Positions 60,109 through 64,000 of a DNA stretch of 64,000 nucleotides are shown piece by piece. The stretch is from assembly GCA_018242665.1 (NCBI GenBank), contig JAFEBL010000002.1, positions 124,001 through 188,000 of the forward strand, written 5' to 3'. Every line of letters starts with the position of its first letter. The first letter of the stretch is position 1. A program made the translations under genes and the position numbers. Source of the stretch: Nitrospira sp. Its GTDB lineage: Bacteria > Nitrospirota > Nitrospiria > Nitrospirales > Nitrospiraceae. The notes under the pieces were generated by a model. The model was not told where the DNA came from. It saw nothing but the letters and a program-made list of their open reading frames with translations, and searched no databases.

Positions 60109-60182
60109 TGGGGATAAGCTGGTGATAGCGTCGCCGCTAGAATTGATGCAGAGTTTCACCATTTTTCGACCAGTTATCCACA
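60109..60182. promoter_or_regulatory. DnaA boxes upstream of nrdJ
   Basis: TTATCCACA at 60174-60182 (plus strand) is the exact strong DnaA box; TTATCCCCA at 60109-60117 (minus strand) differs at one position. Both lie just upstream of the proposed nrdJ promoter. DnaA is known to act on the nrdAB promoter in Escherichia coli; the same role here is inference. The 59915-60243 gap contains no gene. Confidence 0.5.
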
Positions 60183-60243
60183 GCAGACGTGCGGCTGTGG
60201 AAGGCGGTATTTCACCGCGGGGCGAGAAAATTTTTGGCACAGG

Positions 60244-60615
60244 TTAAAACGCGAGCCGGCCGACCCTCACGGTCGCCTCCTCCACCCCGCGCAACGGGAT
60301 AAATTGACCAGCCATCCCCAGCACCAACACCGGTTGATCGAGCACGTTGGTTTCAAAAAGGCTCAACAATCCCCAGTTATTCCGCGTCGTCTTCGGCCGC
60401 ACGAGACTTTCCACGAGTTTGGGGCCTTGCGCGCGGAAGATGGCCTTGATCAGGTCGCGATCGCGGCGTGGCCCGGATTGGTCCATTTTCTCGATCTCGG
60501 CAGTCAGACGGGCCTCGACGAACTGCACATAGGCATCCATCGTCGGGTTCGTCGCCGCCAACCAGACGGCGAGCAGCAGACCGGCGACCACCGCCCCCAA
60601 CGTCAGATTACTCAT
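60244..60615 (-). CDS. DUF4359-family membrane-anchored protein
   Basis: 123 aa from the ATG at 60615 (MSNLTLGAVVAGLLLAVWLAATNPTMDAYVQFVEARL..); a GTG directly before it is also possible. One N-terminal hydrophobic helix (~4-22) followed by 'TNPTMDAYVQFVEARLTAEIEKM', the typical DUF4359 opening, and 'NNWGLLSLFETNV' and 'VLVLGMAGQFIPL'. Function of the family is unknown; the helix suggests a membrane anchor with the rest in the periplasm. Its end lies 3 bases from the DnaA-box region rather than in an operon with nrdJ, since a strong promoter for nrdJ separates them. Confidence 0.7.
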   Translation of the reverse strand: MSNLTLGAVVAGLLLAVWLAATNPTMDAYVQFVEARLTAEIEKMDQSGPRRDRDLIKAIFRAQGPKLVESLVRPKTTRNNWGLLSLFETNVLDQPVLVLGMAGQFIPLRGVEEATVRVGRLAF

Positions 60616-60774
60616 CACACCGCCGTAGCGGAAGGCTGTGGCACAGCATCGTGAGGGAGCCGTCCGGATGGTTTGACAAATGCACCGCCTCTGATTAGCT
60701 TACGCCCGATTTTCAGGGAATGGAACCCCGAGGTTATGGAATGGGCCAATCAACGACAAATGGAAGGAGCCTCT

Positions 60775-61065
60775 ATGGTGGTGTGGAGTAAAAGCCTTGT
60801 GACGGGCCTGCTGGCCGGATTTCTGCTGCTCATCGGCTTGTTTCTCATTCAAGGAGAGGCGGAAGCGGTGAGCGGGTTGAAGATCCATACCACCCGCTGG
60901 ATGGCCGTGAATTACATCGGCCTGCTGATCTGGGTCTTCGTGTGGATGTTCGAGCAGGCCAGGGTGCGCGGAGACAACGCATTGCTGTGGCTGGTGCCGT
61001 TCGCGCTCGCGCCGCTGCCGACCTTGATGTTGTTTGTGATGTTTTTACAGCGAAAGGGAAAATAG
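60775..61065 (+). CDS. Small membrane protein (three helices)
   Basis: 96 aa from the ATG at 60775, with AAGGAG 6 bases upstream; in-frame upstream ATGs lack a ribosome site. Hydrophobic segments at ~7-27 ('LVTGLLAGFLLLIGLFLIQGE'), ~40-60 ('WMAVNYIGLLIWVFVWMF') and ~70-90 ('LLWLVPFALAPLPTLMLFVMFL'), ending in RKGK. No family recognised. The stop (61063-61065) is directly followed by the 123-bp palindromic repeat, which may act as its transcript end. Confidence 0.65.
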   Translation: MVVWSKSLVTGLLAGFLLLIGLFLIQGEAEAVSGLKIHTTRWMAVNYIGLLIWVFVWMFEQARVRGDNALLWLVPFALAPLPTLMLFVMFLQRKGK

Positions 61066-61188
61066 CAGGATGCTGAAACAGGCCGCCGGCGGCGTTCTCG
61101 CTTCATTCAGACCCTCAACGTACCCCAAGGGTACGCCTCGGCCCTTCATTTGCTGCGGCCTTGCCGGACAGCCTGTTTGAGCATCCTG
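61066..61188. repeat. 123-bp palindromic intergenic repeat element
   Basis: The ends are inverted copies: CAGGATGCTGAAACAGGC at 61066-61083 and GCCTGTTTGAGCATCCTG at 61171-61188 (one mismatch). In the middle CGTACCCCAAGGGTACG (about 61117-61133) forms a second hairpin, and GCCGCCGGCGGC flanks the left arm. The whole can fold into one long branched stem. From memory, elements of this wording recur many times in Nitrospira genomes, but I could not check. It separates two convergent genes. Confidence 0.7.
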
Positions 61189-61220
61189 ACAATGGCCTCA
61201 CGGAACGAGTATCCCACAAC

Positions 61221-62489
61221 CTACGAGCAGGAGGCCTCGATTTCGTTCTTCCCCAGGTTCATCTCGGCATGATCGGCCACCGGCTTCCGGAGGTACCACA
61301 AGAGCCAGAGGCCCGGCAATGCCGCCAGAAAGGTCACAAAGAAAAAGGGTCCCCAGCCGGCCAGCCCCACCAGTTTCGCCGCCGGCCAACCGAGGAATAC
61401 GCGCCCCAATGCTTCCACCGAGGAGAGCAGCGCAAACTGCGTCGCCGTGTACCGATGGTTGCACAGCGACATGACCAGGGCCACAAACGCCGCGGTGCCC
61501 ATGCCGCCGGTGAGATTTTCGATACCGACCGCCAGCGCCATGACGGGGTAACTCTTCCCCACCCAGGCCAGCCATAAGAAGGACAGGTTCGACAGGGCCT
61601 GCAGCACCCCAAACAGAAACAAGGCCCGAAACAGTCCCATGCGGGGCAACAGCGCGCCGCCAATGAATGCCCCCAAAATGGTCGCACCGATCCCGAAGGC
61701 GCGCACCACCCCAATGTCTTCCGATGAAAATTGCATTCCTCGCAGGAGGAACGACGTCGTCAGCGCCCCCGCAAACGCATCCCCGAGCTTGTAGAGGACG
61801 ATCAACCCCAGCAAGGCCACCGCCATCGGGCGCGAAAGAAATTCCGTCAGCGGCCCCCACACCGCCTCGGCCATTGACTTCGGCGCGATCTGCGCCTCTT
61901 CCGGCTCAGGGCTCATCAGAATAGTGATGACGCCCAACGCCATCAATCCGGCCATGCACAAATAGGCCACCGACCAGCCCATGCGCGAAGCCACGATCAA
62001 CGCCAACGACCCGGATGCGATCATGGCGATCCGATAGCCCATTACCCAAGTGGCAGCGCCCAATCCTCGCTCCTCCGGTTTCAAGACATCCGTTCGGTAG
62101 GCGTCAAACACAATGTCTTGTGAGGCGGACAGAAACGCGACACCTAGCGCCAAGACCGCGAAAATCTGCGCTCCGCTGGAGGGCCCAATAAGAGCCATAA
62201 GCGCCAACGCAAAGGCCAGGCTGGTCTGCGTCACGATCATCCACCCCCGACGGCGCCCTAGCCACGGCGGCACGAGACGATCCATCACCGGCGCCCAGAG
62301 AAACTTCAGGGTGTAGGGAAGTCCGACATAGGCAAACAACCCGATGGTCGTCAGGTCCAACCCCGCCTCCGTCAGCCACGCTTGTAATGTCGCTCCGGTC
62401 AGGGCCAGCGGGAGGCCGGAGGCAAAGCCCAGCGGTAGCATCATGCCGAGGCGTTGGGTGAGGAGCGCGCGAATGGACGACTGGTTCAT
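61221..62489 (-). CDS. ampG: AmpG-like MFS transporter (muropeptide permease type)
   Basis: 422 aa from the ATG at 62489 with about 12 transmembrane helices. Landmarks of AmpG: 'MLPLGFASGLPLALTGATLQAWLTEAGLDLTTIGLFAYVGLPYTLKFLWAPVMDR', 'GRRRGWMIVTQ', 'SASQDIVFDAYRTDVL' and 'RGLGAATWVMGYRIAMIASG'. AmpG brings anhydro-muropeptides from the periplasm back for recycling and also signals beta-lactamase induction; neither NagZ nor AmpD is in the window. It is convergent to the small membrane protein and separated from it by the 123-bp repeat. Confidence 0.85.
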   Translation of the reverse strand: MNQSSIRALLTQRLGMMLPLGFASGLPLALTGATLQAWLTEAGLDLTTIGLFAYVGLPYTLKFLWAPVMDRLVPPWLGRRRGWMIVTQTSLAFALALMALIGPSSGAQIFAVLALGVAFLSASQDIVFDAYRTDVLKPEERGLGAATWVMGYRIAMIASGSLALIVASRMGWSVAYLCMAGLMALGVITILMSPEPEEAQIAPKSMAEAVWGPLTEFLSRPMAVALLGLIVLYKLGDAFAGALTTSFLLRGMQFSSEDIGVVRAFGIGATILGAFIGGALLPRMGLFRALFLFGVLQALSNLSFLWLAWVGKSYPVMALAVGIENLTGGMGTAAFVALVMSLCNHRYTATQFALLSSVEALGRVFLGWPAAKLVGLAGWGPFFFVTFLAALPGLWLLWYLRKPVADHAEMNLGKNEIEASCS

Positions 62490-62657
62490 GAGATTCACGT
62501 ATACCTACTCGACGGGCAGCATACCATTGCCGGAGGCGCCGAAGGCATCAGAATCGTGAATCTCTCTACAACTGCCTGAAGTTCTTGCACCGGCGTGAAT
62601 CAGGAGAGGCTTTTGTGTGGCTGAACTGGTATAAGAAGCCATATGGAGAGGGATGCG

Positions 62658-63062
62658 ATGAACGTCACGAATCTAGGCCTCTCATGGAACTCCCGCTATC
62701 TCGAATTGGCCCCGACGGAATTGGCGATCGCCATCGTGGCGGCGCTCCTGATCGGAGGCGCGGTGCTGTATTTTCTTTTAAAGGTGCTGCGAAGCAAACC
62801 CGTCAAACTACTCGGCATGGTGCTGCTGATCGCCGCCGTTGCCCTGGTCGGCTGGTTGGCACTCGACCGGCATCAGCAGGATGAGCGTACACGCGTATCC
62901 GAGATCTGGAGCCGCACCTTCGAAAACAACGCGATCAAGGACTTCGAATCCTGCGTGGCGAATCGGACACCGCGCAACCCCGGCGCACAGTATCGTGTGG
63001 AAGTCGTGACGGAATGCGGGGACGTCGCCAAAGCAATCAAGGAAGGACTGGAGGCCCGCTGA
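62658..63062 (+). CDS. Small double-helix membrane protein with a cysteine pair
   Basis: 134 aa from the ATG at 62658, with GAGAGGG 5 bases upstream; the ATG at 62643 is in frame but holds that ribosome site. Two membrane helices (~23-42 and ~50-69) and a C-terminal soluble part with 'RTFENNAIKDFESCVANRTPRNPGAQYRVEVVTECGDVAKAIKEGLEAR'; the two cysteines (~98 and ~119) may form a disulfide. No family recognised. Confidence 0.6.
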   Translation: MNVTNLGLSWNSRYLELAPTELAIAIVAALLIGGAVLYFLLKVLRSKPVKLLGMVLLIAAVALVGWLALDRHQQDERTRVSEIWSRTFENNAIKDFESCVANRTPRNPGAQYRVEVVTECGDVAKAIKEGLEAR

Positions 63063-63171
63063 TCCTTGGCGGGCTCGGCGGAGATTGCACCAGTGCATAC
63101 GCGCGCCGCGATCTCAGGCGGCGGATAGGCATCGGCGACTGAGCCGGTGGCAGGAGAAACTGGCTCGGCAG

Positions 63172-64000
63172 TCATGTGATCAACATCACATGCATGGAAG
63201 GAGTGGGCACGGGAGTCGGCGTCACTTTCTCCAGCCTCACCGTCGACACCTTATACTCCGGGCATTTGGAACTTTCATCAGCGCTGGAGGACAGCAGCAC
63301 ATTCAGGTCCGTGTCGGGAAAGTGGAAACTCGTGAACAGCTCTCCAGGCTGGACACGCTCGCTCACCAGAACCGGCAATCGCGCTTCCCCACGTGCGCTG
63401 ATCAGCCGGACTAGGTCGCCGTCGCGCAGGTCCAATCTGGCCGCGTCGCCCGCATGAATTTCCAAGACATCGGTATCGACCACCTGCATGATGTCGGTTC
63501 GCCTGGTCTGCGCACCGCAGTTGTAGTGTTGCAGAATTCTTCCGGTCACCAACACCAGCGGATAAGTATCGCTCGCAACTTCTCCCGGCGGCAAATGTTC
63601 AACGGGAACGAACTGCGCCTTCCCCTTTGGGAACGACGCTTCGTGCATGAGCGGGGTGCCTGGATGATCTTTCGACGGTACGGGCCATTGCAGTGCGTCC
63701 GGCCGATCGAGCCGATCGTAGGACACCCCGGCGAACAGCGGCGTCAATTGCGCAATCTCATCCATGATCGCCGAGGGATGGGAATACTGCATCGGGTACC
63801 CCATACGCGCGGACACCTCGCAGACCACCTGCCAGTCCGGCAGCACACCAGTCGGCGGCTCCACCGCCTTTCTGATGCGCTGGATGCGACGTTCGAGGTT
63901 GGTGAATGTGCCGTCTTTTTCCAGGAACGAGGCGCCGGGGATGACGAGATGCGCCAGCTTCGCCGTCTCGCTGAGAAACAGATCCTGCACGATAAGGAAG
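63172..64000 (-). CDS. Molybdopterin oxidoreductase, formate-dehydrogenase-type (5' end outside window)
   Basis: The frame is open to the right edge; the N-terminal and catalytic parts lie outside. The visible ~276 residues are the end of an Fdh alpha / FdhF-type enzyme: 'QDLFLSETAKLAHLVIPGASFLEKDGTFTNLERRIQRIRKAVEPP' (MopB region), 'PDWQVVCEVSARMGYP', then the C-terminal molybdopterin-binding MopB_CT domain with 'YPLVLVTGRILQHYNCGAQTRRT', 'LEIHAGDAARLDLRDGDLVRLISARGEARLPVLVSERVQPGELFTSFHFPDTDLNVLLSSSAD' and 'CPEYKVSTVRLEKV'. NAD-linked and other formate dehydrogenases share this end, so the exact substrate is not settled by the visible part. It ends convergently, 109 bases from the small membrane protein. 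Confidence 0.82.
   Translation of the reverse strand, partial: FLIVQDLFLSETAKLAHLVIPGASFLEKDGTFTNLERRIQRIRKAVEPPTGVLPDWQVVCEVSARMGYPMQYSHPSAIMDEIAQLTPLFAGVSYDRLDRPDALQWPVPSKDHPGTPLMHEASFPKGKAQFVPVEHLPPGEVASDTYPLVLVTGRILQHYNCGAQTRRTDIMQVVDTDVLEIHAGDAARLDLRDGDLVRLISARGEARLPVLVSERVQPGELFTSFHFPDTDLNVLLSSSADESSKCPEYKVSTVRLEKVTPTPVPTPSMHVMLIT

Noticed and set aside
60109-60182. Chromosomal replication origin
   Set aside because: Two DnaA-type boxes but no dnaA, dnaN, gidA or AT-rich unwinding region nearby; more likely a regulatory site.

Overview
The window is about 60% GC, densely coded, and looks chromosomal, from a Gram-negative, outer-membrane-bearing bacterium: it has lipoproteins with lipoboxes, a TonB-dependent receptor, RlpA with a SPOR domain, Slp and AmpG homologues. 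The mix of a full trp cluster, a B12-dependent ribonucleotide reductase, a hopanoid C-3 methylase (HpnR), a formate-dehydrogenase-type molybdoprotein, very many multidomain sensor proteins, and the palindromic and GTGAAAC-rich intergenic repeats suggests a Nitrospira-like member of the Nitrospirota. This is inference, at roughly 0.6 confidence. No rRNA, tRNA, CRISPR array, intact IS element or prophage was recognised.

Layout. 0-2.3 kb: the end of a TraF-like outer-membrane protein, a lipoprotein and a GAF-domain protein. 2.4-10.3 kb (minus strand): LysM lipoprotein-trpE-trpG-trpD-trpC-small lipoprotein-trpF-trpB-trpA, a complete set of genes from chorismate to tryptophan with a foreign lipoprotein gene inside. 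10.5-15.4 kb (plus): a tightly overlapping unit of a MoxR-type AAA+ ATPase, a 632-aa protein of unknown family, and DNA ligase LigA. 15.4-18.1 kb: a CNNM/CBS membrane protein, RlpA, an ACT-domain protein and then a rhodanese remnant. 18.5-25.3 kb: a 1656-aa sensor with two transmitters and two receivers, divergent from an NtrC-type sigma-54 activator. 25.3-28.5 kb: a HAD phosphatase-HerA-like ATPase fusion with two lipoproteins. 28.5-32.7 kb: small envelope and stress-type genes (SDR oxidoreductase, hemerythrin), with an SRPBCC remnant.

32.7-46.7 kb is a signalling island: a hybrid histidine kinase, two CheB-CheR-PAS fusions, a stand-alone CheB with a separate zinc module, a DegS/NarX-type kinase, a truncated kinase remnant, an RRM protein, a zinc-ribbon protein and a LuxR-type response regulator. 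47-52.4 kb (minus): HpnR, Ku, YihY and a DUF748 AsmA-like protein. 52.4-53.6 kb is a long intergenic region with a perfect 23-bp hairpin. A TonB receptor follows, then nrdJ behind a promoter flanked by two NrdR-like boxes, small membrane proteins, a 123-bp palindromic repeat, AmpG, and the end of a molybdopterin oxidoreductase running off the right edge.

The signals least explained by known families are: (i) a recurring AGGGATWYCCCT(AGT) palindrome near the promoters of several signalling genes; (ii) the MoxR/632-aa/ligA unit; (iii) the HAD-HerA fusion operon; (iv) the NrdR-box/promoter arrangement before nrdJ. All domain calls come from reading motifs by eye; no database search was possible.
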